Positions 48,366 to 60,500 of a DNA stretch of 64,000 nt are shown here, one piece after another. The stretch lies in NCBI GenBank assembly GCA_018873245.2, contig JAEMBT020000001.1:12176220-12240219 (forward strand), given 5' to 3'. The notes below the pieces were generated by a model, which was not told the origin of the DNA, ran no database searches, and saw only the letters and a list, made by a program, of their open reading frames with translations. The position numbers and the translations under genes were made by a program. Each line of letters begins with the position of its first letter. The stretch's first letter is position 1. Source of the DNA: Archegozetes longisetosus. Its lineage: Eukaryota; Arthropoda; Arachnida; Sarcoptiformes; Trhypochthoniidae.

Positions 48366-48846
48366 TACATGGGTGGGACCGATAATTTACATTCCTAACA
48401 TCGAGGTTATATAATAAAGAAGTTGTTAAGTATAGCTTGTTTGGAAAAGACGATTGCTTTAATTGTATCGAGACATTACTGTACTAATAGCTGATAATAA
48501 CTTCCAAATCTCGTGTTAATCAAATTAAACTTTCTGAAATTGTCTTACCTGAAGGTCAACAAAGTCTATAAGCGTAAAAAGTTCAAATATAATTTAAAAT
48601 ATCAAAATTAAGATAAAATCATTGTGTAGTCAAGAGTTAAAAATTTTTAACAAATTAAACAAATGATTATCTGTTAGATATCTGTTGCATTGAAAGGTTG
48701 AGCTGTTTCACGTAATGAATGACATTTACGATTCAAAATATTCTGAAATTTTAAGCGAAAGCAGCAATTAAATTGACAGCTATATAACAACTTGAGATCA
48801 GAATAAATCTCACATAAACAAAGTTTTTGAACAAGCTTTTGTCACA

Positions 48847-49597
48847 ATGAGAATTTTATCATTAATTGTGTTTTTCTCAGCGAATTTCATTCTAATAAAG
48901 TGTAAATATGAGGACTCGTGTAAGTTTTTAGTGAAAGTAGTTTGATCTGTGTAAATAAAGATATATTGAATAATAGTTTCGAATCATCATATATTTTGAA
49001 GTTAAAAATTTTATTAACAATTCGAACAGTAATTAATTACTTTTAAATTTTCTCAACTAAAGGTCGATCAGAAGAAAGATATACAAAGGTTATTGTTGAT
49101 GCTCGGTACAAATGTAGTAAGCATTCAAATGTAAGAGAGATCAAAGGCACATTCGGTTTGAGCGATACTCTATCGTGTAATGGATTCAAACGTGGTATTC
49201 AAGATTCTTTGTTCAATGTGACTCTAAAATCAGGCGACACCTATCCTTTGGATGCTTTGGGTACAACATTTTACAATTTACGATATGATGGTAATAAGAT
49301 TACTTAGCTCTATTTATATCATAACTTGAAATTAGCACTTCTACAGTGTACTCCTTTACAATATCAGGTAATCGTTATTTTTCACAATACGGTACTATTG
49401 ATTCTGGTATATGTAAATCGGGCAGAATTTATGTAGATAATTTCAGTTTGAATAAAGATTACAATTCCTGCTCATCTTATTACGGTCTGACACGCACTGA
49501 ATCACTGGAAGCTAACCTCAAAATAACTGGTGGAAGATGTCACACTTCTTGTTCTGGTGTAGTCAGACTCTACTATAGTCCTGGATTAAAAAATTGA
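48847..49597 (+). CDS. Secreted cysteine-containing protein, family copy E
   Basis: Three exons: 48847-48919, 49063-49290, 49347-49597; 183 aa, all phase 1 joins with GTAAGT/GTAATA donors. Signal peptide MRILSLIVFFSANFILIKC. Exon 2 contains ARYKCSKHSNVREIKG and SCNGF; exon 3 GICKSGRIY and the hallmark LKITGGRCHTSCSGVVRLYY followed by SPGL. It is orientated opposite to F and G and lacks the extra intron that splits the first domain in A and B. No recognised family. It is intact and is the cleanest member for defining the gene structure. Confidence 0.75.
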
Positions 49598-51726
49598 AAT
49601 TTCAAAAATTATTATCAGCTGCAGTTGTTTCATTTGATGTTTTTAATTTTTTTAATTGTGTCTTAATTTTAATGAAAATATTCCTGTTAAGACTTTATTA
49701 AAACTGTTAATGTTTTTAAACTACTTTACTTTCAAGTTTTAATCAAAAAGGAAACTAATTTAAGTTGTATTTTGAATTTTATATTTAATTATAGCTATTA
49801 AAACATTGCATTTAAGTGAATTAACAAATAGTATATAAATTCTTTTTACCGTCCAGGGCATTACCAACAGTTTTCAAATTATTATTGACTGTTGACTGTA
49901 TTACTTTATCACTAATTGTTAAACTGTAGAAAAAAATTATTTTTCAGAGTAAGACGTCAGTACAATGGACAAATTAGTCCAACTTATATGAGGAAGTACC
50001 CTCAACAGACCCGAACCTACTAAAATTTATATTTAGATTCAACACTTACTGTTATGAGAGTTTAACTAGACGAATCTTCGATAAAATGACTTTATTATAG
50101 GCACAATGCTAAGTAGGATAATTTTTCAACTCTTAATAGAATTCTTACCACATTTCTGTTTATAACATAAAGCTGGTATCTATTAGGATGATTGATAAGT
50201 TTGTAGCATAAAAGACTAATAGTGATTTTCTCAGCGATTTTTCAACATATAATTCAAACACGACCTTAATGATGATGATTGACCTGAGTCATCCGTATCC
50301 ACCACTTGCCGATGATTTTGTGCATTTCTTTTAGTGAATTCTCAAAAGAGAGAAAATTACCAAAATGATGATACATTTGACAGAAACCTCTACCACATCA
50401 AGGTTACTGAACATAATTCTATGCCCTCTTCCATTTGACACATTGATATGTTCAACTAACTAACTGACTCTGTTGCTTGGATTTTACGGTGATCTTTTCG
50501 AATCCGCTACCGATAACCTCTTGAGGGAAGACCCGATCAACCGAGTCAGGCAGTAAGCAGAACTAGTGAATATGCTAAGAGAGGAAGAGCATCGGGTTAT
50601 ACGCAGTATTCCTCTAGTGGCGAAGGTTTGAGTTCAAAAAAGTTTCTTCACAGGTCATTTTCTTCTTTTTCCAATGGAGAAGGAGAAAATTCGAAAATAT
50701 TTTGACACGTCATATTAACTGATGGGTCGGGTCAATTATCATCATTTAGGTCTTATTTGAATGATTTGTTGAAAAACTGCTGAAAAAATCACCATTAGTC
50801 TTTTATACTACAAAGTGATCAATCATCTTAATAATTAACTACAATCAACACTATCTTGAATAAAATATTCATGTGATATTTTTGTCTATTCAAAATGTTA
50901 GAAAAGTTATATTTAAGCAATTGTCTTTCCTTTCCCAGCTGTTTAATCAAAATTTCAATGACATAAAACAGATTTATTTTTGTTTTTTAATTTGAAACCT
51001 TTCAACCATATTGTATTATACTGTTTCTGAATGATAAAAACTTATTTTCAAGCAGATTATGGTAAAAATAAATTCTTGAATAGCTTTTTAGATTTCATAG
51101 CATTTGAAAAAAGTAATATATAAGGGATTAACATTAGCCTAATACTAAATCTAAAAAGAATAAGCATGATTGACTTCAACCATAGTATTTAATTAAACCA
51201 TAACCACTCAATTTGATACTCAATAAAATCACTTGTTACTATACATTTATATAAAGATTGAAACCTACTTTCAAAAGCCATTAAATCTTTAGAAAATACG
51301 TTAGCTTGAATGTTATCTTAGATAAATATTAATTCAATTTTATCTTAAAGTTCTCCAGAGAGATAATGTAATATTTTAGTTATTTGAACAAATAAGTCAT
51401 ATTATTGCGATTCAACTTAAGTTTATCAATAAATGTTGATAATAATACTTTAATAACAGCATTGAATTATAATATCATTCAATCTGAATTTTATATAAAG
51501 TTACATTATGATGATTACGAATACAGGTGAATTAGTTGACTAGATTCAAGAAAAAGTGAACTATATCAACTTTTAAAAAAATAAGTAAGAGTATTATCTA
51601 CTTTCAAATAGATTTCGTCATGAGCATCAAGTATCAAAATATATAATTTCAAAAAAGTTTAGGGCAAATCTTAAGATTAATTTTTAAGTTTATTTACGCA
51701 AGTTTTCGAGTTTTAAAGAATTCATT
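49598..51726. other. Intergenic between E and F
   Basis: AT-rich, with one mobile element at 50183-50831. Otherwise nothing recognised. Confidence 0.5.
50183..50831. mobile_element. mariner-type element with long terminal inverted repeats, 649 bp
   Basis: Ends TTAGGATGATTGATAAG (50183) and GATCAATCATCTTAA (to 50831) are inverted, flanked by TA on both sides, and pairing extends about 110 bp inward (ATAAAAGACTAATAGTGATTTT). The interior (50300-50720) is GC-richer but has no intact transposase. TTAGG(N)TG ends with TA duplication fit mariner. Confidence 0.7.
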
Positions 51727-52834
51727 TTAATATCTTAACCCAGGATTATATTTGACTTTAACGTTTCCCAAACAAACGCCTTAGCATTGACCACCAATTA
51801 TTTCGAAGTAAGCAAAATAGGTTTTAGATTCAGTCAGTCCTCTCTCCGACCCACAATCGCTCACATTAGGATTCTTCATTGTATTTATAATAAAGATCTG
51901 TCCACCAGCACAAATTCCATCGTTTATTAACCCAAACTGACTGAAAATCTGATCACCTGATTTTACATAATTAAAGTCAAGTCAGACTAAATAAAATTTA
52001 GTAGTACGTCTATAGTTCTAAAATTTTTAGTTCTAACATCTTTAGATCTACAGCCGTTTAACGTCATCCAGTCATTAATCTTTTTGTATTGATTAAATTC
52101 ATTAGTTTATTAAATTTTGATTTTAATGTAAGTTTAATATTTGCATTATTAGCTGTATTTCAACCACACAAAACTATAATCAATTGTATTAAAACATTTT
52201 AACTATACTAAATTTTAAGAAAAAATATTATATTTCACTAAACTTAGGTTAAGCACAGTTAAGTACAGTTGAAATGCAGACAATGTTGAAAAATATTAAA
52301 CTTAAATTAAAATTAGTGTTGAATTTGATAACGAATTATATCAATACGAAAATCTAACAAGTTAAACAACTTTAAATATCGCAGAACTAAAGACTATAGT
52401 AGACACTGGTGTAGAACTAATTGTCTTAGGACTAGAGACGAGAACCAAATATTTTCATACAAAAGACATTCACCATTCAAGTTATTTCTGATTGTTTTTA
52501 AGTTATAGGCTGATAGTTGTATGACACGATTGTTTAGAGTTATGTTGAAAAAATTATCTTTAGTAGTGATTGTGATTCCAGTACAATGAATTGGCTCATC
52601 TGTAGTATACGAACTGATACGTTCAACTTTGTTGAGAGCATAACCAGACCGACATTTGTATTGACTATCAATACTTATGATTCTCGGAGTTCCACTTAAT
52701 GAATCTTTAGTGAAAATCAGAGTTTCAAATGAGGAAGATCAATTAAATATATAATACTTACCGAGCTCATTCTTAACACACAAGGTTAAAAGTGAATTTG
52801 TTAAGATTATGAACATAAATATTAGAATATTCAT
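51727..52834 (-). pseudogene. Secreted family copy F, one nonsense mutation
   Basis: Three exons on the minus strand: 52834-52762, 52704-52474, 51956-51727, same phases and nearly the same exon lengths as G. Signal peptide MNILIFMFIILTNSLLTLC; exon 2 SIDSQYKCRSGYALNKVE and IHCTGI; exon 3 GICAGGQIF and IIGGQC. Directly after that cysteine a TAA (51783-51781) interrupts the frame; the remaining 17 codons (GVCLGNVKVKYNPGLRY) and the original stop at 51729-51727 are intact. The truncated product would lose the last conserved Cys and the YxPGL end. All else is open, so the inactivation is recent, or an assembly error or polymorphism. Confidence 0.75.
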
Positions 52835-54271
52835 TTCAATCGTTTATGTTATTTATAAGTATTAAGACTAAGAAAATTCAAGTTTTTAAGTTAGACTATT
52901 TTGTTGAACAGCTTCTATTTCAAATTCAATTAGTTAAAATTAATGCGTTTTAAGAATAAAAATTAAATATTTTTCATTTACTATGTGAAAGCATTAAAAA
53001 ATATTGTTGTAAACCCAATATAGATTAAATTAAATTTCCAGAATCATGTTTTAAATAAGTTACAAATTAGATAATTTATGCTGAAAATTTGTTCACTATT
53101 TCCTTTTCAACTATTTACTAATACTTATATTCCATATCAAAAAGTTTAATCGATTTTAAGTTATTCACTTATTTACTGTAATATGAAAATATTTGGAAAG
53201 ATTGTTTTGAAAGAAAATATGTTGTTTAAAGTTGTTTGATTATATGAGTTGATAAATGAAATCAAGTAGCTTTTCACTTTATCGACTTAGATATAATTCA
53301 TACCAAGATAACTTTTTTGAGTTTATTTGATTCACAAGTAGAAAGTTAATTATAATAACTTTAATACTTTAAAGCATGAATTGAGTAGTCAATAATTGTA
53401 TCATGTGATTAACAACAAGATAACAAATCAGATTGACATAATTAGTTAAGAGAACAAATTTGATAGAACTAATAGTTTTTAGGTATGTTCTTAATTAACA
53501 ATAAGGAATGAGATAATATAATAGTAATAATTTGTAAACTAAAATGGAATTTAAATTAAATATCAAATTACTCGTAAAAGCCTCAAAACAATTAGCATAA
53601 AGCTGAACAGGTTTTGTAATTTATGTTATTATCAGAAATAGTTACAGTAATTGTTGACCTCAACACACAAATGAAATTTTATTCAAACAATAACATTTGA
53701 GCTGTTATTTTCTTTGACTGTCAAAAAACTTTTCTTTGAAAACGAATTGGAAATAAAATAGTTTCATCAGACTAACAAATAGCATAACTATCCATTATAT
53801 GATATTTTTGCATCAAAATCAACTATACGTAATTATAGAAGAATAATACAATAATACAAGAAACTAGTATTTTAATTATTGTACTCAGTTAGCTAACTTT
53901 TACGTTTTGAGAAGAGAATCTAATGTATTGTACAGCAAGTATATGAACTAGTTTCTGAACAATAGATGATACAATATTCATTATTGTTCTCTTCATTAGC
54001 GAAATCACATTCTGTGATTAGAATATTCAGATCATCAAATGAATTATACTCAAATGATTTTCTTGTTGAGTGGAATTGACAAATTTGTATTTTAAAGGAA
54101 ATTTCAATACTTCCTTATTAAAGCTATATAAAGAAATAATTATGAAATTTGACTTCAAAAAAACTTAAATAATTGAAATTTTATTACAGAAAATCTTCGA
54201 ATAAACAATTTACATTAAATGAACTATTACTAATTTTATGTTCATTAAAGTTATGCTTAAATTAAATAATA
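52835..54271. other. AT-rich intergenic DNA
   Basis: Upstream DNA of copy F. No gene or repeat recognised. Confidence 0.55.
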
Positions 54272-54799
54272 TTGGTATAATTGAAAAGTTCTTACCCTAA
54301 GTATCAAAGAATGAATCTTATTGAAATTTAAAAAAAAACTTAAAACTAATCCCCCCGAGCATTAATGACCCGCTTCATCCTCTCCTGACATTTGTCATGA
54401 ACCCGTCGCCACTCACCAGTAGTAATACTGTTGAAGAAATCATTTACTGCTCGATCGATCTCTTCGGACAAGAATCGGCGCCCTCTTAAATTTTTCTCAA
54501 CCAATTCATATGAAACAGAGTTTGGTCCAAAAAATGAATTAATTTTTTCGGCTGTGTCTTTGGTCGACATTTTCTTCTTAAAACAATAGCCAACAATAGC
54601 CTGAAAATCTCGAAAATTGAAATCAATTTTTATTTCAGACAACTGTTGTTTAAAAAACTATAAAGTGGAAACAGAACGACAGAAAAAGTTGGAATTTTGT
54701 GTTCAATATTTAAAAATGATATATTTAAATAAAACATTCAAAAAATAGTTTAATTACCATCAGAATCCCGTTAGGGTACGAACTTTTCAATTATACCAA
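54272..54799 (-). mobile_element. mariner-like deletion element, 528 bp
   Basis: Ends TTGGTATAATTGAAAAGTTC (54272) and GAACTTTTCAATTATACCAA (to 54799) are inverted and flanked by TA. The element encodes a shortened transposase (54346-54642, minus). It shares the TA-TTGGTAT end with the 31494 element. Confidence 0.8.
54346..54642 (-). CDS. Internally deleted mariner transposase (N- and C-termini fused)
   Basis: 98 codons, open. Residues 1-45 read like the N-terminal helix-turn-helix of mariner transposases (FQAIVGYCFKKKMSTKDTAE, then INSFFGPNSVSYELV). From residue 50 on (LRGRRFLSEEIDRAVNDFF, GEWRRVHDKCQERM, INARGD) it is the extreme C-terminus. The whole catalytic DDE/D core between them is missing without breaking the frame. 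The product could bind element ends but cannot cut. Such deletion derivatives are common for mariner; the intact frame is notable. Confidence 0.65.
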   Translation of the reverse strand: MSEIKIDFNFRDFQAIVGYCFKKKMSTKDTAEKINSFFGPNSVSYELVEKNLRGRRFLSEEIDRAVNDFFNSITTGEWRRVHDKCQERMKRVINARGD

Positions 54800-55216
54800 T
54801 AATAAATTTCTACTATTTTGAAGTGAAGATATGATAATAAAGAAAATGATCTTATCAGCACGTCAATAAAAATGATGAATCATTAGGAATACGAATATAT
54901 ATCGTACTAATCAGTCGACGATCGCTAACAAAAATTAACATAATTTACAGTGTAATTTTAACAAATCATTCTTAATACTTTCATAAGAGTTATAAACTAA
55001 TTTTAAAATCTAATTTTCATTGATTTTTCAAAAGATTTATGACATAAACAGCAAATAATTATAAAATTTTTTTAATTAAAGTAAAATGATTAGAAAACAT
55101 ACAAGATTCACGGTACTCTTAAATATTTTTATTATAACTTTGAAATTTTTTAAATTCATTATCAGGTAAAAATGTTCTTGTCTTTCAAATTAATCAAAAA
55201 TTTGAATAATAATCAA

Positions 55217-55889
55217 TTAATTTTCATATACTAATCCAGGATTATAGTCAACTTTGAGTTTTCCGAAACACGTTCCCTCACATTCTCCACCAGTAATCTT
55301 GAATGATGCATAACTGGATTCGACATGAGTTAGTCCGGTCTCAGATAAACATGCCTTTATATCAGAATTTTTAATAATGACTAATATGTGAACTTTTCCT
55401 TTGCCACAAACAGAATCATCGAACAGACCAGTTTGAGTAAAAATATGATCACCTTGTTTGATTTTTAAAAATCAAATTAGATAAATGGCAATAAAACTTT
55501 CTCAAAATATACCATTCATAATATTTCTAATAGTAGTTAAATTGTAGAAGGAGAGTGGTACGAATTCATCATCAAATTTTATGCTATATGGAACATCTTG
55601 AGTTGCGATGTAGACTCCAGTACAAGATCTGGGCTGAGTTTCGATGTATGAATAACTTGCTTCAACTTCTTTGATAACTGAACCAGAGATACATTTGTGT
55701 TGAGCATCAACTGTTATGGTTCTTGGAGTTCGGATTGACGTTTCTTTGTTAGAAATAATTAAGTTTTTTGAGCATTTATATTATAAAATAAAAATAATTT
55801 CAATTCCAAAACTTACCGTATGTATCATGAATACACAGGATTGAAACAACATTTGTGAAAACTAAAGTTACTACCAATAAGGTATTCAT
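55217..55889 (-). CDS. Secreted cysteine-containing protein, family copy G
   Basis: Three exons on the minus strand: 55889-55817, 55743-55513, 55452-55217; 179 aa. Signal peptide MNTLLVVTLVFTNVVSILC. Exon 2 TVDAQHKCISGSVIKEVE and SCTGVYIA; exon 3 SVCGKGKVHILVIIK and FKITGGECEGTCFGKLKVDY followed by NPGL. Both introns are short (73 and 60 bp) with GTAAGT and GTATAT donors. It is intact and closest to F. Function unknown; likely extracellular. Confidence 0.75.
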
Positions 55890-57573
55890 TTTAAAATTTT
55901 CTACTATATGAAAATTTCAATAAGATAAATTGATTGTGAATTTCTGTTTTATATATAATAGATACAAATGTCGAAAATTATTCAGGCGTTCAATTGAATA
56001 TGTTTCTGATAAAAAGAGGTTGTTTAAGAAAAAAGATAAAAATCTCTTGTATATGTATCGCATTATTTATTTATAAATCATTAATTACATATCATTAGAA
56101 CACTTGTTCAAATCACATTTGTTCAAATTGAGAAAAATAGATAAACCTAATAACTTCATTTTTAAAACAATTAGTGTTTATCAAACTATTAAGAACTACA
56201 ATTACTAACAAACTTATATCATTTTTACTCAATGTTTTAGTTAACAATTATTTTCGAGTTTAAGAATGTAATAACTAAATAAGCGTTTTATCATTTTTGT
56301 TTCACTTATTAGAACTAATAACTACTACTGTATTATGGTTATGGTTAATTCAAAGTTCAATCACACTGATCTAGATAAATAATCAAACATTTAGTCGATA
56401 TTCAAGAGATTTCTTATCAATTTTATAAGAAAACAACATTCAGACGACCTAAAATAGAGAAGTAAGAGAAACTGAGCCTTCCTCAAAGATATTTCCTCAT
56501 AAAACACTTCCATAAGAATTTATTTTACCACAATTGCATTGGTGATACTTTATGATCAACAATTCTCAACATGGAAATTCAACTTTTATCTCACCAATTC
56601 TCTTAATGAATGACGTTAATTATAAATTCAATGAAAACTTGAGAAATTGAGAATATTTTAGTGACTTGTATTATATTTCTTGACTGTTTTTTAGTAGATG
56701 ATTTAGCGGACTCTTAGCTTAAATCTATTTTCAAAATACCCCGACTGAAATTTGGACATTTTAAAATCTAGAAGACTAGCCAAAACCTAATGAATCAGGA
56801 ACGTGTACGGTGTTGATCATAAATATTCTTTTGCACGACAGAGTCATTCTTACTCTTGCTTGTAACTAGAGAAGTTGTACCTGAATCTTGATTTTGTCAT
56901 CAAACGATTTACATGGCGTTGCATTATTTCATATTTTTGCTTTGTTTGTTATCATGATTTATGCCTCGTTTTGCATATCGAATAGTAATCTTAACATTTC
57001 AAAGTTCATTTACCTAAAATTAATAATAAAGTTAAAACCAACAGAAAATTTATCACTCTATTCATTCTGACAAGACAAATATTAAGTTATGAAAATCCAA
57101 TTAAGATTCATAATTTTCTGGTTAACTCTTATAGGTTTTTATCTACTATGCATTAAAGTATGTATTTTATATGTATGCCAGAGCAACAATAATTTTAAAA
57201 TTGATTGTATGAAAAAATGTTTTACTACTTTATTTTTTAGAATTTTAACTTCAAACATCTGGTCATTGGTAGAAATTATGTTAAAATTTTCGTATATTTT
57301 GTAATATGATGCAAATAATAATTATTTATTCAAAGTTTATTATTTCTATTTTGAACAAAGAGTTGAAAATTTTAATAATTTATATTTTGCGCATTTGATA
57401 CTTCTAAAAATACCAATAATATTTAATATCATTTATAAACAGTCTGAGGTTTATTATCTAATATTGTTAAAAGTTCAGGCTTAACATTTGAAATAAATTT
57501 TGAAGTTTAACAAGAAGTGTAGTTTTAGTCTAAATAGTAAACATTTTTATGTACCAGGCATAACGTACCCAGC
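55890..57573 (+). other. Intergenic DNA with a weak candidate two-exon small secreted gene
   Basis: Mostly AT-rich. At 57089 a frame starts MKIQLRFIIFWLTLIGFYLL and meets a GTATGT donor after CIK (57157). An acceptor TTTTTTAG at about 57239 would join 21 more codons in frame. This gives a possible secreted peptide of about 45 aa, but no similarity supports it. Confidence 0.25.
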
Positions 57574-60500
57574 TCATCCATTTTGCCAGTACTTCAAATT
57601 GATTCTTGGAATTGCATTTCCGTTGCATGATTTTTTCTTATTACTAAAAGGAATACAAAATCCAAATTAAGCTCATTACTTAATTAATTCATCGCCTTAT
57701 CAGATAAATAGTTTAAAAATATTTTTTATATACTACTGCTTAATCTTATTGAAATCGTTCAAAATAGCTTAAAATTTGAGTTAAAAAGAATTTCGACATC
57801 CTTTTGAAAAAGGATACAAACGAGTTTTCCATTCATTCAACTTATAGTGGTGAAGTCTCACCCTCTTTTCAGTAATAGGTCGAAATGTCAAGATTCTCCT
57901 ATGATACAATTTATTCAAGCTTTCAAAACTGCTAAAGCTCAGACCTTACGTCCAAATCCTTGAATCTTTAGTAAAATATATAATAATCTGTAATAATTAG
58001 CTCATTAGAAATTTTAATTTCTATGTTTGAAAACGTATAAGAGAAATGTTATCATTATTATTATAATTGGTCCTCAACTTGAAATATAGTCTATAATTTA
58101 CTTAGCTTTGATTAAAACAATCATGATTGGGTCTATGACTGAGAGTCTGACTTTGAACTTTTTATGGATAAGACTCATAGATAAGGCAGAACAACAATAA
58201 AATTAATGTTTGTTAATGATCATATCGCTCATATTATGATTTTATGTTTAATTTTGAGGTATACACAATCCTCTCGTTTAAACATTTTTAACAACTCATA
58301 AAAGTTTAAATAATATTTATATTTCTAAGGCTTACCTTTGAATCAATATAATTATCGAGTTCTTCAGAAATTTTCTTTTTTCACTAAACTGTAAAGCTGT
58401 ACTAACCTTTTAAATTATTTTTTATCTTACCAATGTTCTTAACACAATTAAAACTAATTGTATAAGAGTCTGCTTTTAAACTTGTATGTTACAAACTCTT
58501 TTAAAAGTATTCCATAAAGTAATTTGCATTTGTTATACTAACAATGGTTTAAACCAATCAGTTCGAAACAAAGCCAACGGTTGCATTTCTTCAACTTTAC
58601 TGTTGTCACAGAAAACTCGAGCTAAACTCGATTTCCTCAGCTCTTGGAGTTGATTCAAATTGAATGACCCGCTCTGACGTCCGTTTTCAAACCAAAATCT
58701 GTCGCCGTACTTCAATCTACGAAACTGTTCAGCAACGATACAGGCGAATGTTGGTCCAAGTAGTGCGTCGTTTAAAGGATACTCTGAAACACCTGCAATG
58801 AACAGGTCGATATCTTCGACACTCTTGTAAACCTTCTTCATTTCTTCAATAGTCTTCGGATTCATATACATTTTTAAGTCATCAAAACTATTGACTAGTG
58901 GAAGTTTGCAGAATCTTCTCCAATGAATATAACTTGGAAGTCCATGATCTCTTCCTCTTTGAATAGTGAGTGAAACTAAATCGAGACCAAATTGTCCCGT
59001 CCTTTGAAACAAATGGTTAGTCACTTCAGTGGTGAAATAACGATCTCCTATTAGTTAGAAAGCATAATTTCCATAGATTTTGATCAATTTACAAATTTTC
59101 ATAACATATTTAACCAAATCAATGATATGAAGTATTGATACCGTTTTGAGAGGGCTCTTCAGTACAACCACGAATAAATAGCTGAAGCGAATCATTTTCA
59201 TAAAGAAGAGATGGATTATTGAACTGTGTGTGAAGTTGTCTAGTCTGAAAAGAATTGGTTGAATCGATTAATTTAATCATGCCCTGAATTAGAGTATGCT
59301 GTCTGTAGGCAGCCGTTGCAAACGAGGAAATTATTCCTGCATTTGTTGATGAAGAATAGCTATAGATATGCCCGAATAAGTTTATATTAAGATCAAAAGC
59401 TAACATTGCAGATTTGCCAATTAAAGGTGGAAGAAATTCTTTGTAAACGATGTTCTGTAATTCTGCGATTACTATTCGACGAGATTCTTGATATAGTTTC
59501 TCATCATCCCATTCCGGATTCAAAAGTGATAGCTCGTTTGCAATACGATTGTGTTCTCTGAGCCAAATGGTTTGGAAAACAGTCAGTAATGAATTTTCGT
59601 TTACTCGCCCATCTCCAGCCACAAAACAATTTCTCGGTTCTGTTTGAGGAATTGCACACGAATTCCTATTTTTATCGAATGGTAAAAACGGCTCGTCATT
59701 TATTTCTGAAGTTTTAAGTCTTCCCCCTTTTAAAGTGCGAAGTGATAGAGACCGTTCTAAATTTGATCCATAAACTTGGCTGCCATCTATATATGAAGTT
59801 ATTTGATTTATTTGTTCACGTGGACCTAATTCACATTTTTGAGCTACTGCTGACCGAACGAAACTCATACATCTCACACCAAATTGTCCATAGAATGGAT
59901 CGTCTGCTGGAACTTCGATTTCAAAACATTCTGGGTGTGTAGCATTACAGCATCTAATCGCTTCATTATTGTTGGCTTAAAAGATTGAAGAGTTAAGTTT
60001 GAATAATGTTATAATAACAATGTTTTGCTACATTAGGACCTGGTCTTCGTTGGCATTAAGATACTATATTTCAATCAAAGAGTTCAAACAACAAGTTCTA
60101 AATTGAGAACTATGACCTGAATGCATAAGTACTGAAATGCATTCTATATTTAAAATCACTTTTTTATACTAATTTATCTATTTCATCTAGATACGAATAA
60201 TCAAATGTTTTGATGAGCTAATTAATTCATTAAAGTTTAGAAATAGCTCAAAATCTGTAAGAGAATCTAACATGCGAATCGAATGAATCCAAAAGTCCAA
60301 TCAAATAATGAAGAATTATTTTCAGATAGAAAAATATTTAATTTTGATGAATAAAGCTGCAAACTCACTATAAAAACTCAAAGAATGGAATATTATTTTT
60401 AATAAAAACTTTAAAATTGCCTAAATCAATTGTTAATTAGATTCTAAAATTGGAAAACGTTTTATTTTTACTGGAAGGATATGAGTTTATAAGGAGGATA

